From the NCBI GenBank assembly GCA_000499405.2, contig HG738138.1, positions 20,561,753 through 20,625,752 of the forward strand: 64,000 bases of DNA, written 5' to 3'. Shown one piece after another: positions 27,878-40,120 of this stretch (positions are counted from its first letter, which is position 1; each line of letters opens with the position of its first letter). Source of the stretch: Onchocerca volvulus. Taxonomy: Eukaryota; Nematoda; Chromadorea; Rhabditida; Onchocercidae. Below the pieces are notes generated by a model that did no database searches, was not told the origin of the DNA, and saw nothing but the letters and a program-made list of their open reading frames with translations. The position numbers were made by a program, and so were the translations under genes.

Positions 27878-30800
27878 TTACAGTCGATCAATTACCACTG
27901 CATCCACCACTTCATCTTTTTGCAGTGTTGATTTCGTATCTGTACAGGAAGGTAATTTCAGCAACAAATTAGCTCCTCTTACTGATAATAGTCGTGAACT
28001 CATTTGCTCTTTTTCCAGGCAAATCGCTCGAGGTAAGTTTTCTGGATCAGGTAGAAGACAAGCTCGCCGATATTCCGGCCGCCGATCCAGTTTGATTGTT
28101 TCACTTAACTACAAGTTCAAGTTCTGTTCAAACTTTGCAGATAAAATAAATTTCAAAATATGAGAATTGGAAAAAAAAACTTTAGGAACAATAAGCAAGT
28201 CTTGTATAAATTTTTTTGAATCTTACATAAATCAGTTCTTTCGCTGATTTCAATTTATTTTGGATCTAAATTTAAAGGACAAAATTAAGTAAAAGTTACA
28301 ATATTTACAAAAAAACATGAGCACTCACTCGTACACTGATAACCGTATGTTGATAGCGTTGCCATCCTGCCATCTTCTTCAGCATGGGTAATACGAACAA
28401 CTGTGAGGCAACCCAAGTAGATACGGGATTTCCGGGCAGAGCAAAAATCAATTTTTCTGTATTATTCCACTTTCCATGCGCGAAAGTAGTTGGCAGACCA
28501 GGTTTGATCATCACTCTACCGAATTTGATCGTGAAATTTAGCTGCTTTTGCAGCACATCTTTAAGATAATCCTTAAATCACTTTTTCATTATTTAACTCG
28601 TACTCGGGAAAATGCTTTTCTGGTTATATCAAAAAAATGAAATGCATCAACTTTTTGGATACTATGATGACTAAAGATCGTTGTCAGATCTCCATCTTTG
28701 ATTACAAATTCATTTAGTAACCCTTCGAGTCTTCATGTATCGTTTCTGCATTTTGTAAATAATACTGCTCCTAATTTGAGTCTATTCAACTAGGTTAGAA
28801 AGTTTTCGAAGTTCAGTTTTCAAGTATTTTCAGTACCAATTTTCAGGAAAGAGAATCGATTAGTACTTTTCCATATTTTTATGTTAAGCATAAAATTTTT
28901 ACCTTTTCACCCATAGAAACACCACCGGAACAAACAACAACATCGGCCAACGTCAGTGCTGTTTTCAGTCCCTCTTCTATTTTTTCTTTTCTAAAGATAC
29001 AAGAAAGTCAAACCATTAATCTATTGCTCAATCTCTTTAGTTTAACTACCAAATTTTAATCCATATTTATACAAATGTTCCCTGTTACACCCCACATAAC
29101 TTTGCAAGTTCTTCTCGATTGCTTTGAAATTCTGAAACAGTGTTGCACTCGAATAGGCTCGTGTTTTTATATAGCTATGGCTACTTTTTTTTTGCTACTT
29201 TTCTTTTTGTTTTGTATAGATATACCTACTTTTTTGTCACACTTGTGACAGGTAAAAGTAAGTGAGCGGACTGAATCTATTGACCACGCCTACCTTCTGC
29301 AAAGTGGACGTGACATCAGTAGGTAATGCTTAGTAGCCCGGTAAAAGCATGCAAACATATTCAATGCAATATTCTGTCAAAATTTCGAAGCAGATGGTAA
29401 GAACTTTCGGAGATTTAAGATTTTCAACACACGAGCATTTACGAGTGTTAGTATCCTTTAATCTCATACATAATTTTTCAAATGCGACATAACAGTAGCA
29501 ATAATCCAAGAATTCAATTGATCAGTTTCCAGACCAAGCTCAATCACAAGTCAATTTTGAGAACAGTTCCGATGCAATCGATCTGCTTTATTTCGTCTAA
29601 ATGCCTCGCAAAAGATCAAACTTAGGTCGTCGTACTTGTGCAGCGGAACGAAAGCAACGATTAATTGCAAAACAAACTGAGGAAAAACGGGCATCAGTGA
29701 ACGAACGAAGAAGACAAAAAATGATTCAAATATGAGCAGTGAGATGTGCTGCCAGACTTGAGGATGAACGGTTGCGAGCAATTCGATCATGTTTTGCAGC
29801 TTCAGATCTACTTGGTTCTGAACAACAATGAACGCGACATGCTGAGAGTAGCTGAAAGACGTCAACGAGAAACAGGAGATCAGCGTCAAACACGATTCCA
29901 TGTTCAGCGATTATACGATTACAGTCGTCTTGCATTCCATTCCAAACCACTTGATAATTATAATTTGAGCCCGCATGTTCTCATCTGCATTATGACTGAA
30001 GCTTGTCCTTATTGAAGGCTCTGAAATTTAATGAAGAAATGAAAGGAATGTGTTGCGCAGCCGAAAAATTAAACTATCTCAACTTGGAGAACTTGCCGGA
30101 TACACTGCCGAATCAAAGCATTTCCTATCTAACATCAGAAAATACAACTTTTGCTTCCAAATGACGTCGTTCGGCCAGAAATCAAAATAATACAATTCAT
30201 GCCAACTTTCAAAGTGAAAGTACAAATTTATCATAAAGCCGGCTCCCTACTTCCGTTGCCAGATGTCAATATAAATTCCTGCAAATGTATTTCATCAATG
30301 ATAGCAATGATGAATTGAATGTACGCTGCGGGATTTATACCGATATAAAAAGGTCCATCGTTTCCCAATTGCAACAGCTTCTTCACCAAAAAAAACAATT
30401 TAGTACGTTTGTTCAAAACAGCAATTGACATGATGCCATCTGATACACACAAGATTGTTATTTACTCTGACAAAACACTCGCTACAGAACATGTGCGAAG
30501 ATTCAAGCTCCAATTATAGACAAAGTGGAAGTTGTTGTAATCGAAAATCTATTCCAACCTGGAGGTATTGTTCTTCATCGGAGAAACGATCAACTGAAAA
30601 AAGTTGTAGAAACTCATCGATGCTATGATACCCTGTAATATCCAATCATTTTTTTGGGATGGTGCCGATGATATCACTTAAACGTTAAGATGATAAATCC
30701 AATCATGACGAAGAAACAATTAAGAAATGTAGCATGAAAAAAAAACTATTATTCATACCGATTAATGATTCGAGAGAATGAAGACAATCACATTTTGAAA

Positions 30801-33800
30801 TGCCGTCAGTTGTTTCACCAATATATCATAGATATGTATGCAAAAATTGAAACAGAACGTTTGATATTCATCCATTTGAATCAGACAAAGCTTCATTCTG
30901 AAGAATACATTCATTTGCGAGATGCAGTTGTAAATGACGGTAATACAACTAATGTTTAACGATTTTGCCATCTTCATATATAGGCAGTCTATCTCATATG
31001 CATGAATTTATTGAAGAAGCAATTGCGTATGTTTGTCACTACGGGCGTCCAAACCTATTCATTACAATCATTTGCAATCCAACTTGGGATGATATACAGA
31101 AGCTCTTACTTCCTGGACAATCGCCGATAGATAGACATGACATTACAGTACGTGTTTTTAGACAGAAGCTGAAACCGTTGATGGATTTCATGATAAAATA
31201 TGGAGTATTTGGGTCTGCATGCTGCTAATTGTTCTCAGTAGAATGGCAAAAGAGAAGACTGCCACACGCTCATAGACTAATCTGGTTCTATAGCAAAATC
31301 ACTTCAAACGAAACTGACGATATAATATGCGCTGAAATACCCGATGCCGACGTCGATAAAGATTTGCATGAAGTTGTGACGAAAAATATGATACATGGAC
31401 CTTGTGGTACAGTCAGCTACATACAAGTTCGTCGACACTGTTATGGAAGCAGATGAAGTGGTTAATTATCGAACAGAATATTTGAATTCATTCGATCTGC
31501 CAGGGTTGCCATTGCACGTATTGCAATTGAAAAGCGGCGTGCCAATTATCATATTGCGAAATACCAACCAACCAAAACTTCGCAACGGCACTCGTCTTGC
31601 AGTAAAAAAATTAATGGATAACGTCGTAGAAGCAACAATCTTGACAGGACTTTTCAAAAGGTGAAAATTTCCCCATTCCTCGCATTTCTATCATCCCAAC
31701 GGATATGTCATTTCAATTTAAGAGATTGCAATTACCATCATCAAACTCAGGGTCACTCTTTAGAATTGTGTGATTTAGTTCTAGACACGATTTGCTTCTC
31801 ACATGAACAATTATATGTTGCATGTTCTAGGGTAGGCAAACCAGACAATCTCTAACAACACAAAAAATATTGTCCATCCACAAACATTGTGAAATTAATT
31901 CTCTCTAACACTAGAAACGTGCGCTTTTTTTTCGATTTAACCAAACTGAGCTACAGCAACGTATGTATATAAAAAGAGCATGCGTATATGTAAAATATAA
32001 AAACATGCGCGTATTCGAATGCAACGCTGTATCAAAATTTCAAAGCAATAGGTGAGAACTTTCGGAGATCTTAGATTTTGAACTAATATGGATAAAACGC
32101 GTGTTTAAAAAAATTTCAGAGATCTAAGATTTTGAACAAACGAACATTTACACTTTTATTTATATAGGCTAGCTGGAGCTGAACACGCAAAGCGTGACCG
32201 GATACAGCTGGTTTTAAATAAAAAACCGACTCATCTGGCAAGATGCCAATATCCACGTGCTTAAAATTATTTTCTTTCAGCAAAGCAATAAGTTGTGGGC
32301 GGTTTGTGTCCCGTACCGATCCTAATGTACAATTATTCGATCTGCTGTCCACTACCTTAAATCTCGTATGATTTTTTTGCACCAAATTTCACGGCTGAAG
32401 ATGTGTAAATTTCACTGTTTAACAAGAATATGAGACTGACCAAAGTCAGTTTTTTGCAATTTTGATAACAAGAATATCAGACTGACCAAAGTCAGTTTTT
32501 TGCAATTTTGATATAAAAAAATTAGAATTTTTAAGTTCGTTAAACAAACTAGTGTATTTGGTTGTTTCTAACTGCCAACTTACTTCATGGCCTGTCGAAA
32601 TAACTGCTACTTTGGGCTTCCGAAATATTTTCACGAAATGCCTTTCCGATGCCGCTAAAATGCCAATTTCAGCAGCACTCAACACACATCCTTTGAAAAG
32701 TAAGATTTCTCCCAATTTAATATCACTGCCAATTTGTCTACAACATTGATCAGAGTTTGAAAAAGAATGAAAAAAATTTCCGGCGAACTTACTTCTGCTC
32801 ATAATAAATATAAAAACCTTTGTTCAGACTTTTATCGCATTTCATGCGAGACTTTAGAGTAAAGCCAACAAATTGCTTTCCTTGCTTATGCTTCAGAAGT
32901 TTTCAGTTACTCTTTAAATATCTCTGTGGACATCTCCGTAAAATCTTTTCATTGGATAAGCATGATATAGACTAAAGAATGCCATGTTACCTGATATCTT
33001 GTCCAATTTCCGGTTCATCCAAAATTTCTACTGCAACCTCTTCAAAGTTCTAAAAATAGAATTTATCGTTCATTGTGATTCTGTTGTACAAAATATTTGA
33101 ATTTAAATGACTATGAAAATTTGCATCGAAATACTAAATGATTTCTTTGAAACTATAAAATTTGGAACTTGAGAAAATTGATTTATTGCATAAAAAATCA
33201 ATGAATGCCTACTAACATTATGCTCCACAATACGAGTATTTTCAACTTGTACCACCGCATCTGCACCATCTGGTATCATGGAACCTTAACATATTATAGT
33301 CAACTTATAAAATATTGATACAATTCATATCTGGCAAAATTTGTTTTGAAATGACAGAGTCTTTTGGAAAATCATTTCAATCACCAAACAAATAATTCAG
33401 GGTTGTTAACAGTTCAGCGATCAAAAGAAAAAACCGTCAGAAGTTGAACCAAGGCATATTATGAGAGCAAATATATGTTGAATAACTTATTTAAGTGATG
33501 ACGAATGAAGTTTGAAAAGTTAATCTCCAATTTCACTGAAAATGTAACCTGTATTTACTCGACAGATAGTGCCCGGTCGTAGAATATCAGAAGCCAAAAC
33601 GCCGGCAGTTGTTCCAGATACAACCTTTCGAATACCTTTGCCATCTGATGCTTCAAACATTCCTCATTTAAAAAAATTTATTTTTATTGAAGTCTGACTT
33701 CAACAGAGAAAATTGTCTAAGATGCCTTAATCTAATTTTTTGCAGTTTTTCACAGTTTTAAATTAGTAGAATGAGAATAACTGAATATTTGAATGCTAAC

Positions 33801-34305
33801 CTATGACAGCATATCCATCTTTAACAGATGTGCGCACTTCAGGTAGTGCTCTTGGTGCAATCACATTTTCCGCCAAAACATCTCCTGAATTTCGACAATA
33901 AATGCTCTTTTCTTAACAGCTATGAAAACATAAAATAAAGAAAATGTATGAAAAAAAGTAAATTCGTATAGGAGAGGAATATTCATGCAGATGAAGTCTT
34001 CCAGATACTGCTAAGATTCATGCGGATATACAAATCTGAATGTCCCATCTATTAATCATTCTTTCCTGAGTGGGTACTAATTTTCCTGAGTGGGTACTAA
34101 TATTTTTAAAATAGTTGATACTTTTGAAATAGTTTAAATTAACGAATATATATCTACCTGTTTTCACATCTGAAGTAAGGACTGTGCGTGTTCTGTTCAC
34201 CGGGAAAGCGTGTTCTTCTATCATGTCCATTGCTTCCTTCACCGACACAGCTGGCCATACACTTTGACGCGAACGGTAAACAATTGCACTCAGTGACGTA
34301 CTCAT
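27878..34305 (-). CDS. moc-1: MoeA / gephyrin E-domain molybdopterin molybdotransferase
   Basis: Ten minus-strand exons join in phase to 437 residues: 34305-34158, 33884-33801, 33662-33549, 33284-33217, 33049-32991, 32737-32584, 32355-32231, 28990-28903, 28571-28329 and 28108-27878. MoeA inserts molybdate into adenylylated molybdopterin, the last step of molybdenum cofactor synthesis in the cytosol. Motifs: [117 protein letters not shown] and [16 protein letters not shown]. There is no MogA-like G domain, so it is E-domain only, as in worm MOC-1; LIN-46 is a paralogue with the same fold, so the exact orthology is not settled. An acceptor (TTTGCAG) lies three bases before the ATG, fitting a spliced leader. 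Intron 7 (28991-32230) carries a Helitron relic; its donor GTCGGT is unusual. Confidence 0.94.
29060..32212 (+). mobile_element. Decayed Helitron inside intron 7 of the MoeA gene
   Basis: Repeat arms flank a decayed Rep/helicase reading frame: left arm about 29085-29220 (forward) with a second piece at 29340-29460, right arm about 31915-32212 (inverted). The right edge carries a hairpin (CACGC, loop AAA, GCGTG at 32184-32196) next to GGCTAGCTGG and CAGCTGG. The edge lies about 15-18 bases from the splice donor of the MoeA exon ending at 32231. Arms share the same cores as repeats at 19.6-20.6 and 59-60.2 kb. Exact ends are uncertain because several end-type repeats are nested. Confidence 0.8.
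29601..31856 (+). pseudogene. Helitron Rep/helicase protein, internally deleted and broken
   Basis: The relic starts [20 protein letters not shown] and shows the Helitron order with many stops and shifts: [17 protein letters not shown] at about 30430, [20 protein letters not shown] at 30810, then the Helitron-like N domain ([36 protein letters not shown]) and the rolling-circle Rep HUH motif [15 protein letters not shown] near 31240, then NMIHGPCGT. From there the frame jumps to the C-terminal helicase part ([45 protein letters not shown]) and ends near [14 protein letters not shown]. The middle, including the Walker A and B helicase motifs, is deleted. It cannot encode an active transposase. 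Such elements move by rolling-circle replication. Confidence 0.9.
32421..32512. repeat. Two tandem copies of a 46-base unit
   Basis: Units 32421-32466 and 32467-32512 differ at about one position. Each contains an inverted pair (ACTGAC, CAAA, GTCAGT). They lie in the MoeA intron between the exons ending at 32584 and beginning at 32355. Confidence 0.95.
34062..34100. repeat. Two tandem copies of a 19-20 base unit
   Basis: TTTCCTGAGTGGGTACTAA occurs at 34062-34080 and again at 34082-34100, in the first intron of the MoeA gene. Confidence 0.95.
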
Positions 34306-35160
34306 CGACTGCAAATAATTTCAATAATTTTTTAATTAATTTTTAATTCTTCAAATCAATTTCTGCATTAATAAAGTGATATGCAAAATTTTTAAACATT
34401 ATTTTCCTGGGAGTTTCGAAATAATCGAAATTTATCACTTTGCCTTCAACAGAAACTACTAGCATTTTACCTATAAACTCCAATAGACACTCTTTTGTTA
34501 GAAATATATTTATTTGCGCCTTGAATTGCTAATATGCCACCACTATTTGATACCTAGGCTGAATCAGGAAATTATTAATTCCATTCGCAATTTTATAATA
34601 TTGCGTTTCTTCCATTCCTTCTTATCTTTTTATCCACATTTACTCCATTCATCCTACTACCTAATGGGTTCTCAAAAGACAAATCGGTAAAAAGTATTTA
34701 GTTTTTTCGAATTTTTATGTTCATACATTAAATTGTTCCAAATAGAATAATTACAGTGCTATTGGAAAAGTATCTTAATTACAAATTTCAAACAATACAT
34801 TTCATCCTTATCACTTTATCATGACTAGTCGTTCTTACAAAAAGTGCTATACTTTGTTAGTGAACAATGGGAACAATTATTTCATATTCTCAATTGCTCG
34901 TAAATGCTTCACATTCAATCACATTGATTCAATACAAAGTAAATTTATAACTTCAATCAAACGAACTTCCACAATTACAAAGTATTGGCCGAGCAATAGT
35001 GTGATCAGAAATAATTTAATTCATAGGGATTCAAATCATACGTGGGAATAGAACTGATCAATTCTGCGAATCATCGCAACAGTTTGATATAAAACGGAGA
35101 CTGTGAAATTAATTGTGAAATATTGATGCGACAAACTGTCATACGACAAATAGATGAGTA
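34306..35160. other. 5' flank of the MoeA gene; no gene seen
   Basis: AT-rich, presumably holding the MoeA promoter. An open frame at 34821-35051 has no splice or family support. Confidence 0.5.
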
Positions 35161-36640
35161 ATTTGATCGATTTGCAAACGTTGATGCTCTTCTGTTCCGC
35201 TGCTATAAACAGCTGTTTTGTGTGGACATCAGAGGATAGCAGTGGTTCGGCAAATTACTGGATCTGCTTCGTTCTCAACAGAAATAATGTGATAGGCTGA
35301 GAGTGGCTGGAAGACGTTAGCAGATTAGCGTCAAACATAACTCCGCCGCGCTCAGCAATCACGTGATTAAAATCGCCTTGCATTCCGATACAACCTAGCT
35401 GATGATAATTTGAGATGATAGGAATGCGTCATATATATCGATGAAATCGCACAGCATCAGGCTGGAAAATACACAAGCAGCAATGAAGCTTATAGCGAAT
35501 TCTTTCATTTTCCATACATGAACGGAGTCGAGCTCTTGTCCACTTAGCAGTACATCTAGAAAATGGAAAACGCGTTTTCATGAATCCACCGGCTACAACA
35601 TTAATTATTTTCTTCACTTATGTCAAACTGACGCGTTTGCGAAAACATTGCTCTATTCGGAAGTGCTCACATATTACACAAGAAATGCGCGTAGAAAATC
35701 ACTTGAGCGACGCAAATGAGGAGCGCGAATCGACGGACAACGCATATTCAAAGATAATCGGATAGTACATTGTGCATCCCAATTAAGATGAATGCTTCTT
35801 CTTTCGCATGTTGTTAGTAAATGTGTCCCGTCTAATCTCCTTTCAGCAATTCAAAAATTGTCAACGACGTTACACATGCTACTTTCCGCAGTGCATTTCA
35901 AGCTTTGAATTTGTTGGAGAACGACCAACACTGGGATGTATGCATTAATAACTCATGCAATGCATTATGTCTAAATCAAATTCGTGCATTGTTTGCAATC
36001 GTATTGACCACTTGCTCTTCTTCATCTTCAACAGATTCATAGGAGAAATATAAATCGCACATGGTTGAAGCAAGGAAAATTCAAATGTGAATATAGGTTT
36101 CACAGTAGAAATCTGCAACGAAGCTTTGATAATGACTGAAGATTTGAATTTAGAAATCGCGAATAAAGTTCTAAATCAATTGGGAGTACCAATAGGGAAT
36201 CGATCTACTGTTGTTTCGTTCGATTTAGATTACGTCGTGAATAAAATTACAACTTGGCTGACCTTTTGTCATATGCAATCAGATATTCTTAAGCTAACTC
36301 TTGGGCAAAAAGGCATTTACGACCAAATAATGCAAACTGTCGATAAAGGAGTTGGAGAAATCTTCTTTTTAGATGCGCCAGGAGGAACTGATAGAACGTT
36401 TCTAATTAGATTAATTCTGGCAGGAATTCAATCCCAAATAACATAGTTTTAGCTCTTGCGTCGTCCGGAAAAGCTGCAACATTGCTACGAGGTGGAAGAA
36501 GTGCTTATTTCGTCTCGAAACTGCCACTGAAAGTGCAATTCATTGAAACTTCCACGTGCAATCATTTCTAAAGCATTCGGCATGGGAAAAGTATTACAAA
36601 AATGTAAACTTATTGTTTGGATGAATGTACAATGGCGTAA
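35160..36640 (+). pseudogene. Second Helitron fragment with the central helicase region
   Basis: After a decayed N-terminal piece (about 35160-35420, matching the 29.8-kb relic), the frame continues with EIAQHQAGKYTSSNEAYSEF (35440), TGYNINYFLHLCQTDAFAKT-like DNA (35590), NDVTHATFRSAFQALNLLEN (35860) and NDQHWDVCINNSCNALCLNQ (35920), then EALIMTEDLNLEIANKVLNQ and LGQKGIYDQIMQTVDKGVGE. The Walker A loop reads DAPGGTDRTFLIRLIL: the lysine of the usual GTGKT is replaced, with a shifted GT-D-R-T. It ends near VLQKCKLIVWMN, where the Walker B DE should be. Many stops. It covers mostly the part that is missing from the copy at 29.6-31.9 kb, and both share the N-terminal piece. Confidence 0.85.
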
Positions 36641-37400
36641 AAAATCCCTTCGTTTTTTCAATCCTCAATAAAATTTCTTGTCATTTTAATAGACAGATTA
36701 TAAGTAAAGCAAGATTTTTGTTAGTAATTCTTCACTTATTTCACATGAAATTAATAACTAAATTAAGAGTTAAAATTCCCACATTTCTGATTAAAGGCGA
36801 CATATTAGTGGTCATTTCATCCAGAAATTATTTTTAAATGTAGTAAACAATATATTCGAGCTTCTACACGCTGCGATAATTGCGTTAATGGTTCTTGCGA
36901 TTGAGCTAGTTCATATAATTGTAAAAGTGGAGGACTGGAATAAATTATGATCAAATGAGCTTTTTGCAGTACTCTTTAACGCCATTTTCGAAAAACGTAA
37001 ATAAATCTTTTTGGTTGCACAAATCAAAAAATGCAAGTGATCTTTTTTGTTTAAATTCTAAATCCAAAAAATATTTTATGTTGACTGCTCTTCTTTTCAG
37101 TGCGCTCAGTATCTGGACTGCTCCATTATTGTATTTGCGACGAAGGTTGGGGGGCATTTTTTCATCGAAGGTATTGCAAAGAAGCTTTGTTTCGAAATTT
37201 ATACCTTTCGATAGATTAATTTTATAGAATTTGGTCGCGGAGTAATAGCAAGTAGTAATTAAATTATGGACTTCAACAAATAAATGTATAAAAAGTTGAA
37301 AAGCAATGTTCAACTGTATATATCACACACTATCTTCTTATGGTCATCAATTTGATAGCATTAAGGATAATATTTATAGAATATTTTGTATATTTGAACT
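36641..37400. other. No supported gene; one 120-codon minus open frame
   Basis: A minus-strand frame at 37313-36951 (residues such as NTFDEKMPPNLRRKYNNGAV) is fairly protein-like and longer than expected by chance here, but it has no recognisable family and no clear splice partners. I leave it as a candidate relic. Confidence 0.3.
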
Positions 37401-37590
37401 ATTGCACACTACATAATTCGTGCACGAATAATACAAGATGCAGAAATACAGGACATGGGCAGTATGTATGCTAGAGTCCAGATGGATGCATAGGAACGAA
37501 CTGTGAAACTTATGCACAAAATAGTCCGTTGCAGTCTTGTTCAGATGGGACTAAACTACGATTAAAAATTACCAAAAGTTTAAAATTATG
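37400..37590 (+). pseudogene. EGF-like domain relic with an in-frame stop
   Basis: One frame reads CTLHNSCTNNTRC, then RNTGHGQYVC, a TAG stop, then SPDGCIGTNCE. The six-cysteine pattern with the CxxGxxGxxCE-like end is that of an EGF-like module. The stop between the fourth and fifth cysteine and the lack of neighbouring exons suggest a dead fragment of an extracellular protein gene. With this length a chance Cys pattern is possible. Confidence 0.4.
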
Positions 37591-37767
37591 GAAAAGAAGA
37601 CCTATAAAAAACTGAACACGTTTTTTTTTTATTAAAAAAAAATTACAGTATTTAATAAAATTATCGAGTTTTTTTCCAATTATTCATGACTCATTAATTA
37701 ATCTGAAAAGATTTCGAAATATTTGACTAAAAGGTATTTCGATGTCATTCTAATTTGTTGTAGTAGA

Positions 37768-38525
37768 ATATGGATCATTGGATTTCGGACTGATGGGATG
37801 ATAAGCATCAAAAAGCAGAATTCCACAATGTTGAATGCTATTGAACTTCTAAATTTTTCATACAGATTTTTGGAAATATTCAAATTAATTGTAAAAATCA
37901 TAAAGGGAACATGCGTAGAAAGCGTGTTTTATTTACTTTATATCCGTGGCATTTCATTTGAATGGCGATTCTGCTTAATTTGCTGCAATTTTTGATTCAA
38001 TTTTGAATTACTTCCTTGCTATATCACATTTAAATTCAATTTTTTGTTTTACAATTATTCTCAGTCATACACAAAATAAATTGCTGAGAATTTCTTTTGT
38101 GATTCGATTCATCCAACCACTTAAATTTCTTTCTTTCCTTTTTGTAACATAAACATAACTCTGAAAATTGGAAATTAATCTATAAAATCGATGATTTGTT
38201 TATTACATTATTTTCTGCTTGCCATATTTTCAATTAAAAAATGTGAAACAAAAAATTTCAACGATGCAAAAATCCTGAATTACTTTTGCACCAACCTATA
38301 TTTAATGCCACTTCATTTGAATGATATCAACTGACCGCGTGAGAATGCTTGATCAGTTTTTTCTCTTGTTTTTTTTTTTTGTGTCCACATGTCTTTTGTT
38401 TTGCTTTTTACGATTTCAAAACCATTTCAAATAATTTTTAGAAGACACCATGTTTCCCAAAGAACCGTCAAAAATTGATGGAAACTAATATCAATAAAGT
38501 ATAAGAAATGATCAGGAAAAATGTT
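37768..38525 (+). repeat. 0.75-kb direct duplication, copy A
   Basis: Aligns along nearly its full length with 41276-41980 in the same orientation. Shared blocks include ATATGGATCATTGGAT at the left edge and TGAATGATATCAACTGACCG near 38320 / 41780. No family-level coding content was recognised, though open frames occur by composition. Confidence 0.92.
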
Positions 38526-39840
38526 TTCAATATTTTTTAAAGAAATATTATAGACAGAAATAATTTTTTTAATGAATCTGATTTAATCATTCACGTGAAT
38601 TTTCTCCGACTCATCATAACTTCGAGGATTTCAAATTTCTTCAATTCATTTGATAAGTTATTTCAAATTACAATGGTTATTAGTTCTAAAATCATTCATG
38701 TCAACATTTAAAAAATTTTTAGCATATTAGACTATCACAGCCACTTGTATCCATATTCCACTTAATGAAACAATCATCCAAATATTTTTGACTAGCAATT
38801 TGCTTCACGTTTTGATCTACAACGTAAAGAATGCCAATACATTAAAAATAATCAATGGAGAAAGCGAATTAGGCATGAACAAATCGATGATCACAATATA
38901 TGACATCGGTAGTCAGACCGAAAACGATCGTGCTTTATAAATATTCCCACACAAGCATATGCTTGTCCAGTATTAGTAAGAAAAGCTCTAAATTCTATCA
39001 ATAATAAATAACAATCACTTCGCATTTTTCAGTTAACTTCTGCCTAACAAATTTAATTCGCACGCCGCATTGCTCTGCCTGCCATTCCACTCAGAACATA
39101 AGACTGAAGAGTTCTACATATGTCTGATGCATTGATCGGAAATATGTCGGCTTATAGATGACCACTTCTGTCATGAGTGTGATTTGTGGGGAAATGAAGG
39201 AAGTGCTATGACATTTCGGTCACATGATCGATTGATTTATCCGTTATCTATACCCGAATCATATGTTATCATCGCTTTTTATTAAAGCGCATGTTTTTAT
39301 ATATTTTTGTATACAGCGTTGCTGTAGCTTAATCTGTTAAGTGGAAAAAAAGAAAAGAGAAAACGCACGTTTCCAGTATTGGGTAAAAAATCTGATCCTT
39401 CCAAAATGAGGGAAATTTCAGGAGGACCAGACTTCAAGAGATGGCTAATTCACTCACTCGTTCAAGCCATTGAAAACTCCTTTCTTCGCTTACATTTCAT
39501 CGTTTATGTGGATTTTTTATAACGCATTCCTCGCAAGTGTTTTAAAAATCTCACTTTTTTCGACCGAGCCATTTTTTTTTTTTCCGTAAAATCAAGTTTG
39601 AATTCATTTCTAATTTAAATCGCGAAAATTTCCTCATTTTTTTCGCAAAATCAGACGACCAGATAGTTTAAAAAATGATCTTATTACACTTTAATCTGAA
39701 GAGATTTCACTGTTTTATGATTCAGTTCAAATTTTTGAACACTAATTATGAATATTTGTTTTTGTTATCCTTTTACAGGAAAAACACGCTTTTCAAATAA
39801 GCAGTAGTGTTGAGCTATTTAAACCAATGTAACTTAAATT
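38526..39840. other. Intergenic with a Helitron-end fragment
   Basis: At about 39285-39400 a forward fragment of the Helitron-associated repeat is present (GCATGTTTTTATA followed by GCGTTGCTGTAGC). The rest holds nothing I can name. Confidence 0.5.
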
Positions 39841-39864
39841 TTTCTATTTTAATAAATTTTTTGT

Positions 39865-40120
39865 ATGGAAGATACACTTACTGTTTCGGTTATTCGAATG
39901 CCCTAAACGATTTACCATGGGTGGGAGTAAAGAAAAGATTTCCATTGCTTCGAGGCATACATCAATGTGTTTTAAGATCTGAAATGAAGTTTGTAGTATT
40001 ATTTGGAGATGTAAATCCACTGGAGTATCGATTTAAAGATAAAATATTAACATTTGCTTATTTCATAGCGATCCAAATGATAAATTGAAGCAAGCTGTAG
40101 CATTATTGCCTTCGAATTAA
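39865..40120 (+). CDS. Possible exons of an unrecognised gene (weak)
   Basis: An open frame reads YTYCFGYSNALNDLPWVGVK and then KRFPLLRGIHQCVLRSEMKF, with a GTAAAT donor after FGD and a TTTCATAG acceptor before DPNDKLKQAVALLPSN-stop. The phase of the two pieces does not match, and an alternative frame is also open over the first piece. I do not recognise the family. It may be a relic. Confidence 0.25.

Noticed and set aside
27925..28098. Plus-strand exons that read [20 protein letters not shown] and end in IPAADPV-stop, looking like a small gene's C-terminus
   Set aside because: The minus strand of the same bases encodes the conserved C-terminal domain of the MoeA protein ([27 protein letters not shown]) in phase with its upstream exon, so the plus frame is a shadow.
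29551..29950. 116- and 74-codon minus-strand frames
   Set aside because: They are antisense to the N-terminus of the Helitron protein relic, which is recognisable on the plus strand.
36951..37313. 120-codon minus-strand open frame as an intact gene
   Set aside because: No family match, no start or splice context, and it lies in mobile-element debris; noted only as a candidate relic.
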